DNA of 64,000 nt from contig OX235262.1 in the NCBI GenBank assembly GCA_944472135.2, positions 58,686,440 through 58,750,439 on the forward strand, written 5' to 3'. The position numbers were made by a program, and so were the translations under genes. Shown here piece after piece: positions 44,620 through 56,134 of the stretch. This DNA comes from Trichobilharzia regenti (taxonomy: Eukaryota > Platyhelminthes > Trematoda > Strigeidida > Schistosomatidae). The stretch's first letter is position 1, and each line of letters starts with the position of its first letter. The notes beneath the pieces were generated by a model. The model was not told the origin of the DNA. It saw nothing but the letters and a program-made list of their open reading frames with translations, and searched no databases.

Positions 44620-45700
44620 TAATAAGTTCCACCTCTATAAGAGATATACTGATGATACTTTGATTATCTGTGATGCGAATCGAGACCTTCAAAAAACTCG
44701 CTTAAAACCTTCCATAATATTCACCAAAACATCGATTCCACTCTAGATGTGGAGGCCAACTCAATGTTCTATTTCCCTGTTGTTCAACTTCTAAGAAAGG
44801 ATGATAAATCTCTGAGAAGATTTATTGAGAAGTGGCCTACATGGAATACACAGTCTCTCTAATCAGAACGAATGATCTCATCTGTTTATTCTCCTCTTGG
44901 ATCCAAAGAGTATGTACCAAGGAATCTAGTAGCGGACGGTTACATAATTTCTGAATAGACCTGATGGAAAATTGCTTCACACTTAGATTCACAGGCAAGT
45001 ACCTGGGACTAAATAAAGTTGCTGGACAAGTCCAGGTTGCGCTCAGAGTGATTCTGCTCCTGTATTTCTAATTTAAAAATGGTTTCGAGGCAGAAATCCC
45101 TCGAAAATGTCTTCTAGAATGTCGCAGTTAAGCATAACGCGCTGCCAGCCTACCAGTAACATTTTCTTGCAAGAAGCTATTCGGTCAACATGTAAAAGAC
45201 AAGCTGTTATGTTGGGCCATATCAACACGCACAAATCAGTTTGTTAGCTCCAGTGAAACCGAATCCATTGGTCTGGCCATACATCGGCTTGTAAAACGTG
45301 CTTGGTAATATTATCCAGCCTGGTTAGCAAGTGTAGAACGTAGGTAAATCTATATTTGGATAACAGAACATGTCAATTTAGGATCCTCAGCCCTATTTGA
45401 GAAACCCTTCAAAGTCCTTTAGAAAATCCTATCAAACCTGTCAAAGGGGATGAGATCAAGATATCTGGGCACAGGTGAAGTATAAGAGATCCCAAAATTC
45501 AAGCCATGAAGAAGTGTGTTTAAACTCTTTCTTCGCCATGGGCATCAATCTATCTTCCCAAAGACAAAAACTAATTATTATCCGGCCATATTCTTGATTC
45601 GAACTTCCTGTTCATCGTTTTCACTGTTATGTTTTCAACCCCTATTCGTATAACATAATTTCATGTTCAGCTTTGTTATAATTTGACCTTTGACCGGAAA
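44620..45700 (+). mobile_element. Penelope-like element, family C fragment (right-arm copy)
   Basis: The plus strand has RYTDDTLIICDANRDL at about 44640-44690 (RT catalytic box, YTDD), a YFPVVQLLRKDDKSLRRF-type segment, and a GIY-YIG relic with AIHRLVKRAW and a PAWLASVERR-like end near 45285-45345. Numerous stops. Related fragments lie at 54740-56130 and perhaps 5470-6090. Confidence 0.65.
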
Positions 45701-46625
45701 CAGCTTCATAACTGTGTCACCCCTTCATTATATATTCATGAATATACAGCTTAGGTGATTACTTAGTCAGAATAAGTAATTCTCTTCATTTCAACTGTCT
45801 TTTCGATTTCCATATTTATATAAGTGAAGAGTGATAGATAGGCTTTTTCGATTCATGTTCTACATCTCTAACTTGATATACATTGTCTATCCCACTTAAA
45901 AGTCTTACACGGTCTAAAGGCCTTAGTCTAAAGACTCAAGTCGACCTCAGAACTTATTCTATCTTCGAATGATAATTGTTCTCTGTGTTAACAAGTCATA
46001 CAAACTTAGAGAAAGCTAAAATTTTATTATCAAATGATATGACTTGCAAATCCCTTGCTTTCATTTTTTACATGTTCTTATGGATATTCTCCAGGAAGTC
46101 TAAGAGCGTATAAATACTTAATCATTTCAGTCGAAACCTTTCCAACACCTGATTATCTACTCAAAATGTAGAAAATGTTTCAAAGTGAAATAACGCCAAC
46201 GGTCAAACGACAGAAGACCAAGAAGCACTAAATGTCTTTCACTTCCTAGCATGAAACTCTTTGGCATTACAGTCACGTGTTAGATCTAAGGTAGGACGGC
46301 GAGTGCTGAATACAATACCATTCAGAAATTCAGTTGGGATCCAACGATATACGCCTTACTACCTGCATCAGTTTACCAGATATTTTTCGCCATCAGCTAG
46401 TTTAGAGCCTGTCAGTCACCTGTAAGGAATTTTGATTCAAACTGTAAATTTCTCTAATAATCACAAAAGAGATCTTCGAATGAGCTTACTTACACCTTTC
46501 CAAATTACGGGTTTTATTCGTGATCTCAAGCCGAACCTCTATGTCCAAAAGAGACATATACAGCCATTAGACTTACCACAGTCACACTAACAATATTGAC
46601 AGAATTTTGTTTCAAGTATTGGTTT
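45701..46625. other. Unassigned (right arm)
   Basis: The partner of 24576-25460. No nameable feature. Confidence 0.35.
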
Positions 46626-46629
46626 TGCA

Positions 46630-47055
46630 GGGATTTTGTTTGATTGCATGGAGTTAGAGAACAACCTGGGAAACCTGCAGGGAGTACTGGACAGCTGTTT
46701 CTTCCGCCTTAGTTTGGGGCTCTTTATCAGTACACATCCACACTGCCTGGTTTGCACCCAGGACCTTCTGGTTACAAGGCTAGTGAGCTCATAGACCATT
46801 GAGCCACTGGGATCCGCTCCAATGGCCAATGAATTCTAACTTCTGCCAATTCATGACATAGTGCGAACACTTCACAATGTCTTCTTCGAAGAGTTACTGC
46901 CTCATCTCCAACCTGCTGTATCCTACTGGTCATGGCTTCCCACTAGAACCCCAGGATAACTGATGAAGTGTCCCAAACTAGGACAAAACAGCTGTCCAGT
47001 ACTCCCTGCAGGTTTTCCAGTGGTTCTCTAACTGATGTCAGCTCATGAAGAATTT
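46630..47055. repeat. Composite SINE-C unit (right arm)
   Basis: A minus-strand SINE-C (46640-46955) is joined at about 46960 to a plus-strand hammerhead-like core and tail (AACTGATGAAGTGTCCC). The same junction is at 22775. Confidence 0.75.
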
Positions 47056-47139
47056 TGTTTCGTCTCATGGTTTCATTTTTACTTTATTGTTAGAATTATG
47101 ATTACTATTTCATTCAGATTTGGATTAAATTCCAGTGTA

Positions 47140-47645
47140 TATTTCGTCGCGAGTCAACATCAGCTAGAGATCAGTGAAAACAGAGTACCACTGGACACCT
47201 GTTTCGTTCTAATTCGGGACTCTTCATCAGTGTGTACTTATGGCCCCATCAGTAATCAACCCCAGAATCCTGAAGTTACGAGGCCAAACTGGATTACTAT
47301 TCATCTACTTGAGTCGGAATTCAGTTACCCATGGAATCCAGCTTTTTCAATCCATTATATGGCGCTACACTCAAACAATGCCTACAATGGGTATCCACTT
47401 TACATATGACATGGTGGAACCCGCTGGTCATGACTTTCCAGTACATCTTTTCAGAAGAATTATGCAGTAACCATCAAAGATGTGGGGAGTGATATTTAGA
47501 TTTTGGGTTTTCGCAAGGGATTAGGATAAGTCTCGCTGATGAAGAGTTCCAAACTAGGAGGAAACAGGTGTTCAGTGCTCCCTGGTTTTTAGTAATACCT
47601 AATTGATGTTGCCTCGTGGCGGAATTCATACTCAAATTCATTTTA
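47140..47645. repeat. Pair of variant SINE-C copies, inverted to each other (right arm)
   Basis: The partner of 23545-24015. Minus-strand tail and core at 47140-47240; plus-strand core and tail at 47535-47645 (CTGATGAAGAGTTCC). Confidence 0.7.
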
Positions 47646-48112
47646 TTCTTATGATCATTGTTTATTAGTGATACTGTCCTTCTCAAACAGACCCCATATA
47701 AACACTTTCCTGTATTTCCGTTAGTTTTTGTCCGTTTATGTAGATTAGATCATTTTCACATTTAGGAGGTAATACCATCTTTTATTGTGTTAATCCTCAC
47801 TTGTGTATCACCTTCTAAATTATCTCTTACATGACATTAAACAAATCCTAGAACGTAAAATTACCAGTAGGCGATTTATACTTTTATGAATTTCACTGGT
47901 GAACATAACTACAATTGTACAGCAACTTTAGAAAAAATGATTCGTTGAAGAAAAAGAAAATTTTCCTCTCAATTACGTCTTCATTTCTATGACTCATCAG
48001 GTGAATTCTTCTATTCATTTATTTCAGTCTGAACATTACTTAATATAATTTTCACCTGTAATATGTAAAGGTTAAGTGTAAATGAAGTAAGCTGATATTT
48101 AATAATCCGGAA
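47646..48112. other. No feature recognised (right arm)
   Basis: AT-rich, inverted partner of 23040-23540. Confidence 0.4.
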
Positions 48113-48140
48113 AAATATATATATATATAGATAGATAGAT
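48113..48140. repeat. (TA)n(TAGA)n microsatellite
   Basis: Differs from its left-arm partner by a TAGA expansion, as expected for a fast-changing site in a recent duplication. Confidence 0.85.
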
Positions 48141-48269
48141 TTCAACACGCAATGAATTATTTTCAAGTTTATGTGTTAATAAGTCCTTGTTATTATTCGT
48201 CTACTGATGATACACTGACTATTCATGTGTATAAATCGAAATAATTTGATAATTTAGATTGAAAAATAT

Positions 48270-48640
48270 TTGATTGCATAGAGGATTTCATCATGAGCTG
48301 ATATCAGTTAGAGAACCACTGGAAAACCTGCATGGAGTACTGGACAGCTGTTTCCTCCGCCCTAGTTTGGGTTTTTTATCAGTACGCATCCACACTGCCT
48401 GGTTTGCACCCAGGACCTTCTGGTTACAAGGCAAGCTCGTATACCATTAAGCCGCTGAGACTCGATCCATTGGCCGGTTCATAAATTCTAACTTCTGCCA
48501 ATTCACGACATAGTGCGAACATTTCACAATGTCTTCTTCGATGCGTTACTGCCTCATCTCCAACCTGCTGTATCCTACTGGTCATGGTTTTCCATTAGAA
48601 CCCTAGGTCACTGCCTGAATAGGGCCATTCACTAGTGAGC
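48270..48640 (-). repeat. SINE-C, full copy spanning the outer edge of the right arm
   Basis: Tail CATCATGAGCTGATATCAG, core, head GTTTGCACCCAGGACC...CCTTCTGGTTACAAGG, and the leader ending TTTCCATTAGAACCC. Only the tail-side 100 or so bases are duplicated in the left arm. Confidence 0.8.
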
Positions 48641-48659
48641 ATCAGATTAATTTTCAAAT

Positions 48660-48830
48660 ATTGGTTTTGTAGGGACTTTGTTTGAACCGCGATGGGTGCA
48701 TGCTGCTGAAGAGTCCCAAACTAGGCTGACGAAACAGATGTTCAGTACTCCCTGCAGGTTTTCTAGTGCCTTTCTAACTGATGTCAGCTCATGATAAAAT
48801 CCTCTATCCAATCGAAAAAAAATCCCTATA
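48660..48830 (+). repeat. SINE-C 3' part
   Basis: GCTGCTGAAGAGTCCCAAACTAGG (core start mutated), GAAACAGATG, and the tail to GCTCATGATAAAATCC. Confidence 0.7.
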
Positions 48831-48954
48831 AAAACAAAACTTGTAAAATATTTCCTTCTACCTATGAACTCAGATACATTATGTATGAGATCAAGACGAA
48901 TAAAAAACAAAATTCATAAATTTGAATTAAATCTACCTAAATGAATACTTTCCA

Positions 48955-49385
48955 GTGTATTATAAGTTTGACTACGGATTGATATCAGTTAGAGAACCAT
49001 TGAAAACCAGCTGAGAGTACTGGACAGCTGTTTCCATTGTCCTAGTTTGGGACTCATCAGCAGTACACACCCAATCAGGTTCCAACTCAGGGCCTTCCAG
49101 TTAAAAGGCTAGTGGGCCCCTAGACCACTCAGCTACTGGGATCCGATTCAATGGCCGACCCGTGAATTCTAACATCCACCAATTCTACCAATGCATGATT
49201 AGCGCGACTGGCACCAAGCAATGTCATCGGTGGGACATCCATCCTCATACGTGACATCTGGATGGACCTCACTAGTCATGACTCCTCACTAGAACTCCAG
49301 AAAACTCCGTTCTGTAGCCAGTAGTCATTAGCGTGCATCAGGTTAATTTTCTATAGTTGGTTTGTAAGGATTAAATTGGTTTTTA
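48955..49385 (-). repeat. SINE-C variant, full copy
   Basis: Tail GACTACGGATTGATATCAG, core, inverted head (TTCCAGTTAAAAGGC...CTCAGCTACTGGGATCC), and a long leader with GATTAGCGCGACTGGCACC and CATCGGTGGGACATCC. The same subfamily is at 59055-59400. Confidence 0.78.
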
Positions 49386-49562
49386 TGAGCTTGACTACGG
49401 ACTGATATCAGTTAGAGAACCATTGAAAACCAGCCACAGGAAGTGCTGGACAGCTGTTTCATCCTAGTTTTTAGGAATTGGCCCCTGGGTTTCGAACCTT
49501 GGACCTTCCAGTTACAAGGCAAGCTCGTATACCATTCAGCCCTGTATTATGTTGACAGCAAA
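49386..49562 (-). repeat. SINE-C variant, tail-to-head fragment
   Basis: GACTACGGACTGATATCAG, a damaged core, GGTTTCGAACCTTGGACC (inverted B box) and CCATTCAGCC. Confidence 0.72.
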
Positions 49563-50515
49563 CTAAGAAATGGATGCGAATTCATACCTCGACCTAAAAA
49601 CATAATTAGATGATTTAAACAACGAGAAACGGAGAAGAGTTTATGCATTTCACTGGATAGGAAATTTATATAGCCTAAAGAAGCGCCCAACAGTCATCAT
49701 TATACAAGTAAATAATTAAATCTATATAATTAATAATAATAATAATAAATCCAGACAGGAGAAGGTTCAATGTGTTCAATTTGTCAAACACATGAAAATT
49801 AAGCAACACCGATCAGTAAATGAATAAATCCAACCAATTTACCCTCTAAGATTGATTAATCATCATATGCGAGTTCTGCTACCTACCTGCCTACCAGTAT
49901 AACAAAAAGGACAACGACCATACATTGGCAAGTAACCATGTCAACGAATATTTGTAAACATAAATAAACACTATTCATAATACTAATAATAATAATAGTT
50001 ATCAATCCTAGAATGCATAAATGTCAATCTCTTGAATCTCAATGTATACAAACATATTTGACATAAGCAGACTAATAATTACACTTGTTTTAGTTATATA
50101 GTGACAAACAGTCGATGAAGTAGGAGGCAGGAGATGAAGTAGGTTTCTAGAAAAACAGATTATTGGTAGAAAAAAGAAAGAAAGAGAACAAATATACGTT
50201 CTTGCTTTAATGCTTAAAACAGTAATAACAACATAAACACAACAAATATTGACAGAAAAGAAATAATAAAAGAGACAAAGAGATCAGATTGATAAAAAAA
50301 GAAGCAACAAACAGGGGAGGATCTGTTGCAGACATATTAGATCAAGAGACTGGAAATTTTAGATAAATCTACTAGTGAGTTTTGTTTTGTTATAAGTGTA
50401 AATATTCCACTTTAGAAATAGGTTAAGACTATAGAGAAATAAACAAGCCTGTAAACTGTAACAGTACAAAGTAAACATAAATACAACCTCAAAACAAAAA
50501 TTTTAAAAATAACAG
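49563..50515. other. No feature recognised
   Basis: A-rich sequence with short (TAA)n runs near 49730 and 49985. No exon or named repeat. Confidence 0.4.
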
Positions 50516-50519
50516 GGGC

Positions 50520-50885
50520 TATTGCGTTTGACTGGACACTAAGTAGTAAGTGGTTTCTAGGTGTCTAGACTCTTATTTTATGCAGACTGAGTTCTATCAA
50601 TCAAGTTTGCAATGTGGCCAACCATGCTAGATAGCTTGCCATCACCATGCTCTCGGGATTGTGGTTATTATTAGGTGGTTGAAATGAATCAGCAGAAAGT
50701 CTTCCTTGGTCTCGTTTTCGGGCTTGTTGTCACTCGTCAGAAAGGTGTACCTGCAGTCTGGAAGGAATTTATGCCCCTCTTCCAAGATTTGAACGCGTGT
50801 CAACTGGTCGTGCAGTCAGAAACGTTACCACTGAGCCATCTATCATGGTAGTCACATCTTAAACTTGACTGATAGAATTTGGTCT
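50520..50885 (-). repeat. SINE-D relative with foldback-type flanks
   Basis: Ends match the 19845-20140 foldback (GACTGGACACTAAGTAGTAAG... on the left, AACTTGACTGATAGAATTTGG on the right). Between them lies a reversed tRNA-like head (CCACTGAGCCATC at about 50832). It is not a full palindrome. Confidence 0.6.
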
Positions 50886-51704
50886 TGGAAAATACCCATT
50901 AAGACATTGGAAAGATGAGAATACGAATTTCAGCAAAGATATCTTTTCGACGATTTCATTTTCAAAAGTTGTACAATCGCATTTAAATACATAATTTTGC
51001 ATAGATACAATTTTTTACTTGATTCCACATGATTACAAAGGCGAAAAAAAGGTGACAATCATTTTCAACTTGATATGGTTTACGAGAGGCTTAGAAACCA
51101 GATTACACAGGATTAGAATGAATTACAAGTGTGTAAAAAAAATGAGCCTAGAAATAAATTGAAATGATAATTTTCAACTTGAAATGGAAGTTAGGAGGTG
51201 TGAATATAGATTACAAGAGTCTTGAAACAAAAATTACACAGAATTAAGATATAATTCCAAAAATAGTTATTTTAAACGAATTATAATGTGAACAGGAAAA
51301 GCATGGAAACAAACTTAGAATAACTGTTCTTATAACTGAAAAATTGGAATGAATTGAATGAAGACAAGAGAATAACAATCATACACACAGCGAACGAGAA
51401 AAAGAAAATCAGAAAAAAGGAAAAAGAACGAAAGAAAGATGGAGGCTAAGGGAACATACCGAACTAGGTCCATAGTAGTTGTAAAGGTTGACTAATTTCT
51501 TTTGATCACACAGCTCCGGCTTTTCGATGCATACTGCGAGGGCTTCTGCAGTACAGAGAATTCGGAAACATACTGCCTTTGGTAGGCTTTTGTTGACTTT
51601 GTAATTACTTTGAATGAATCAATTGAGATGTTGTGGGAGGCGTTGATCAGATGTTCAATAATGGCACTTTTGATTCGGTCTGCATAAAACGAAGGACTAG
51701 ACAC
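50885..51704 (-). mobile_element. Penelope-like element, family B, 3' end
   Basis: The frame 51704-51492 (IIEHLINASHNISIDSFKVI..., with QYVSEFSVLQKPSQYA) is the C-terminus seen at 42900-43085. The terminal region follows to about 50885. It is cut at 51704 by the SINE-D-type sequence. Confidence 0.7.
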
Positions 51705-51965
51705 ATCACACTAGTTACTAGTATCCAATCAAAGTATCTAATAATAGTCCTACAGGAGGTTGATCGCTAATCTGAATACCTCAGTGATAACGTCTCTGAC
51801 TGTAGTACTGGGTGACGTGGGTTCGAATCACACAGGGGGCATCAATTCTTCCAAATTCTTCCAAATTTACTGATCAGTAACAATAAACACAGAACCTAGG
51901 TCAAGTAAGACTTCCTGCCGACTGCTTCCAATAATCTAAGAAGTTATTACCATCCATCATTCCAC
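51700..51965 (+). repeat. SINE-D copy with CACTAGTTACTAGT leader
   Basis: GACACATCACACTAGTTACTAGT, tRNA-like head GGGTGACGTGGGTTCGAATC (B box at about 51820-51829), and body ending CTTCCTGCCGACTGC. Confidence 0.7.
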
Positions 51966-52129
51966 ATAAAGCTTAAGAATACCTGAATCAGCGAAACATT
52001 AGTAGCTTATGAAGTTTTAAACCTAGATTGAAAAATAAGTCTATGGAAATAAGTAACCATATAAGGGAAACAAGGATTAATTCACCTAAGCGTTTTATAA
52101 AGATTTAATACACTGGAAAAGTTTAAGGT

Positions 52130-52400
52130 TAGATCAAGAACTGATAGAAGTTACAAAACCATTGGAAACTGTTAAGTATTGAACAGCTGTCTTGACAGAA
52201 GTACGCACCACATTCCCAACAAGTATCGAACCCAGCACCTTCAGGTTACAAGGTGAGCTCGTAGACCACTAAGCCACCGAGACCCAATCCAATGACCAGT
52301 ACATGAATTCTAGCTTTTACAATTCATGACAGAGCGTAACAAACAATGAAATCCATTGGTGTCTTACACTCCCGAATCATGACATATAAACTCAAAGTTA
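52130..52400 (-). repeat. SINE-C, diverged copy
   Basis: Core damaged (GAACAGCTGTCTTGACAG). Inverted head AGTATCGAACCCAGCACC...TTACAAGG and CCACTAAGCCACCGAGACCC, then CATGAATTCTAGC. Confidence 0.7.
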
Positions 52401-52910
52401 ATTAATTACCAGTTATCACGGAATAAATAAATAACTATCGGCTCAAACATGAAACCAAAAAGCAAAACGAATCCATTTTTCATCTTTTTCTGTTTGAATT
52501 TCCTCCAGCCTTCATTTCATTGCATATGAATTCGTTGGCCTAGGATTTTGCCGATCTCTATGGGAAACACCCAAAACGATGTTATCTGGAATACTAAATC
52601 ACCTGTCGATTTTCTGATCTTAATCATAATCATGACTGCAGGACCTCTTTGAATATGTTCATTGACAGACATCCTGACAGGAGCTTTAAACCATACAGGT
52701 TAGAAAACACAATAATACTAAATAAAATCTAAGTGAGAAGCCATTTCAGATTGGTTTAACTTGTCAGAAGAAGCATAATCATGCCATGATTTAATATCAA
52801 TTACATTTCATTTCTAGTGAAAAATCCTAAAAGACATCTGCACACTTGTCTGGAAACTTCAAGTTTCAATAACTTTTCTTCTAATGACAAGTAATGGTTA
52901 ATTACTAACA
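52401..52910. other. No feature recognised
   Basis: AT-rich, no nameable content. Confidence 0.4.
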
Positions 52911-52914
52911 AGAT

Positions 52915-53190
52915 ACCCTGGAAGCGAACGAGCCAATCAGCTTATTGTTCAACGCAGAAAGAAATAGAAATGGATCGGACATACACTTAGGAACCACTGA
53001 GTGCCATCACACGCCAATTCCTCAAGGTTTATTCGAATGGGAGGTAATTAGTTGGTTGTGATTCTGAGAGTGATATGTGAGAGATCTTATGAGAACCAAG
53101 TAGAAGCTTATGGTTAACCAGCTGGAAGTGGTGTTAGAGCATCGGATGCTATGGAAAACTGCCATTAGAGTTGTATATTACACTCGAATT
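52915..53190 (+). mobile_element. RTE C-terminal remnant
   Basis: The plus strand has pieces in shifting frames: WKRTSQ-like, then KWIGHTLRNH, and near the end VLEHRMLWKTAIRVVY. These match the RTE order LWERTNQ / ..WIGHTLR.. / ..L..NR..W...V..L. It is highly decayed. Confidence 0.5.
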
Positions 53191-53402
53191 CAAGAAAAAA
53201 ATAATAATCTCACAAATATTACAATGAATTAAGAGTACACAATCTACTCAGATATATTTCCCAAATACAAGGAAATACAAGTATTTATTGAAAATAAGTT
53301 GAACTGGATCATTTTTATGAGTGATCTTCATCAATCTATGTGAATTAGCTAGAATATCAATCATTATAATAAGTGATAATTTCGTCATTCATTTTTGTAT
53401 AC

Positions 53403-53618
53403 CTTGAAAGGGTTTAATTCTCAATATCCGTAATGATTCAGTCATAAGGATGATTGCTGTACTATATACTACTGATGGATTTATTTGAGTAGCATCATGC
53501 ATTTGTGCTTGTTTTTTTATTGCCACTTTTAGTATGGAGCAGATCATATTTATTGTGATTTGAATAATTTCTATTTTCAAAGGACATTTCAGGGGAATTT
53601 CACCTCGAACTGTGTCAT
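53403..53618 (-). CDS. Candidate exon, unidentified (possibly membrane protein)
   Basis: A 216-bp open stretch flanked by AAATTTTCAG (acceptor, ending 53619) and CAAG|GTATAC (donor at 53402), minus strand. It reads through 71 complete codons: CPLKIEIIQITINMICSIL, then AQMHDATQINPSVVYSTAII and LMTESLRILRI. The last part faintly resembles the Y.SSTAVV..E..K[IV] helix of nucleotide-sugar transporters (SLC35A type), but that is a guess from wording alone. No partner exon was found nearby, and the intron GT lacks a strong consensus. Confidence 0.3.
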
Positions 53619-53644
53619 CTGAAAATTTAAAATTTGCCACATGG

Positions 53645-54478
53645 TTAATCCTGTTCCCATTGTAGTACCAATGTCAGTGAATCAGTTAAGTGTGCGATGC
53701 ATAAAGTATAAGAGAAGTCTTTTCTTTACACCCACATTGATGTACTGATATGCCATGTGCCCTACACACAAACACACACACACGTACGCACGCACCTATT
53801 CACTAACAGTACATATATGAAGATCTTCCAGGTGAACACTTTCAACTTCATAGTTTATACCGCTTAAATGTTTCGACTATTACAAAAATCGAGATCTAAA
53901 ATATAATATAAACAAATTTTCTCTGGGTGTGGATGGGGGGTGGGGAATCCGCTTAATTTTATTGATCGAAAACTATATTGTTTTCTAAAGCACATTATCT
54001 TTAAAATCTTGCAACCACTGACCATAATCCATAGTCATTTTTTAATTTCGTCTCATTTTCGTGTCATTCAGTTAGATAATTAAATCTTGGATTGGAAAAT
54101 AAAACTGTAGGCTGGATGATATATTGAAGATGTCTTGAAGTTTTGCAGATTTTGACACACAGTTTCAAAAGATATTGACAACAAAAGAGTGTTTCCTGTT
54201 TCGACAAATTTACAGAAATCATCATTACAACATTAAGAATATTTTTTAAGAAAAAAGGAGCTATTCGGCAGACAGATTCTTTCCAACGAATTTATTATCA
54301 ATCTGTGCTATCGTATAAATTCTATTTTTTTTAAGTGACAAATCGTTTATAATCATAATTGAATTTTAGATTTTCCCGTCGACTGATTGAATCCAAGGGC
54401 TTGATCCCACGTTGACATGTCGGCTTCTTATGCAGATAACTCGACGATTTCTGGCATGTAATTAGAATTTAATTCGTG
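53645..54478. other. No feature recognised
   Basis: AT-rich. Contains a CA-rich tract (53766-53790) and a G-run (53928-53946). Confidence 0.4.
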
Positions 54479-54479
54479 G

Positions 54480-54715
54480 ATGGTGACTAGCAGTGGAATC
54501 CAGGATGCGCATTTCGTCGCATTTGGGACTCGTCAGCTGGATGTGCCTGCATTTCCAGTGAGTGATGATGTTCCCATCGAGGCTCGAACACAGTGCCCAT
54601 AGTTTCAAACGCCAAAGCGTTATCCACTAGACCACTTGGGCCACGAAAGCCACCTCTTGTGAAAAAGGTCATGTTTATTTAATCCTAGATTCCGCTGCTA
54701 GTCGCATCCCCCAAT
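54480..54715 (-). repeat. SINE-A (Sm-alpha-type hammerhead SINE), best copy
   Basis: Left edge GACTAGCAGTGGAATCCAGG holds the ribozyme 3' side. The tRNA-like head in reverse is TATCCACTAGACCACTTGGGCC (54618-54639). At the right end CCTAGATTCCGCTGCTAGTC (from 54685) repeats the ribozyme edge in inverted orientation. Confidence 0.8.
54485..54550 (-). ncRNA. Hammerhead ribozyme of SINE-A
   Basis: Minus strand: stem I outer and inner pairs (GCAG..CATCCAG with CTGGATTCCACTGC), core CTGACGA, stem II GTC/GAC around CCAAATGC, GAAA, and a minimal stem III formed by ATGCGCAT. Predicted cleavage is after the C of GCATC. This is the layout of the active schistosome Sm-alpha satellite/SINE hammerhead. 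All core bases look intact; stem II is short. Confidence 0.8.
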
Positions 54716-54739
54716 TAGAGTCTAACATTTATTTTCTCG

Positions 54740-56130
54740 ATATGAAGTTATCAAGACAGACTGATAAGGCTGTGAGAAGATCAGTCTATAGAAAGCTATC
54801 ATGGAATGGTTAGTTGACATATTTCTACAGCTGGATACCTATTAGTTGAAAACGAAACTTGATTTGATCACTTGCCAGTCATATTCGGTGTATATGGCGT
54901 CTTTATTCTGTACAAGAAAAGCTCAATCTTCTAAGATAAGTCCTAACTAAAAATGGATATCTGCCATCTTTTATAGACAAAATTATGCACTTAAAATATG
55001 TGAAATTTGGTTTAACTTCTGTCATCAAGAAAATGTTGTACATGAACCTTGAATCCAAAGCTGACTTGGCCGCCATCATCTTTAAAAAAACGATCTCACA
55101 GTCTCTGTAAAGGATATTCATTGCAACATCGTTGAGAATAGAGTTTTCTAGTAGCCTGAAGGACGAGATCTCTCAGTTGACCAACTCTGTGCTTAACAAT
55201 TACACTACCATACTTTCATATCCAAACTTCCTGTCTATTTTTTCATTTTATTATCTCAACATATTTAATCCCTGTTTGCATAAACACTTATTCGTCACAT
55301 TAGTTATGACCTCACTAGATTTTTAATCCAAACATCCTGTCTGTTTTTGTTATTTTTTACATTTTTTTTACCCCTAATTGCACAATATGTCAATCTTCTC
55401 AGTAATTATGATGCTACTTTGTTTGAGCTTTATCCGTCCCCCTGTTTATTGTGGCATTTCAATTTTCTAATTATAATTTTATGAATCTGACCCTTGACCG
55501 GAAATGATTCTGGAAATTTCCTACCCATTTATTATAAGTACACAATTAAACTGCTTCTGTGAAGCAAAGGTATATTGGTTGTTCGATGCTGATTTTGTCC
55601 TAAACAATAAAACATCCCTATCCTGCATGGTTACAAAGGGTGGAACAAGGAGCTATTAGGTGAGCACTAATGGAATATCCGGTTGGTACTGGTCAGCTTA
55701 TTTCTAAAGCCTTTTTCTTTAAAGTCATCTAAAGGGTGAGAAATAACCTGCAGAACATCATTAAATGTTCGACTTATATGTTATTCTGAAGCTCTGGCCA
55801 TCAAAATAGAAAAGCTCGATTTATGTATATAGGGAAAGCTTGTTCAACCATTCCATCTTTCATGGTTCTAATCCGTCCCATTTTTACCTCTGTCCTACTT
55901 ATGGTTTGTTTTGTGTATTCAATCTACATATCTATCTCTTATTATTTCGATTGTTATTGTTTTCACTCTGAACAGCTTCCGGTATTACCTCACTTGTCAA
56001 TTTTATTTATTTAATTCAATATGAATTTTGCAATTTTGTTTTATTATAACCGCCACTTCGTTACGTATTATTCGAATTGCCTACTCATTTTATTAATTCG
56101 ACAGCCTCCCTCCCTCGGACACTAAGATTT
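54740..56130 (+). mobile_element. Penelope-like element fragment (related to families B/C)
   Basis: The plus strand reads RRSVYRKLSWNG (compare KRSIHRKPSWNG at 42338), then KNGYLPSFIDKIM (compare QNGYPPRFVEKNM), then MNLESKADLAAIIFKKTI. Stops abound. A later C-terminal part is at about 55740-55850 (KARFMYIGKACSTIPS; compare KPELSVQRKLVQPS). It is not functional. Confidence 0.65.
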
Positions 56131-56134
56131 ATAT

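Larger units (their letters stand above)
42276..48375. repeat. Right arm of the large inverted duplication
   Basis: The partner of 22800-28888. At its inner edge (42276) the PLE coding sequence continues uninterrupted into the spacer. At its outer edge a SINE-C (48270-48640) continues uninterrupted beyond the arm. Both breakpoints therefore look ancestral here and truncated in the left arm. Confidence 0.92.
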
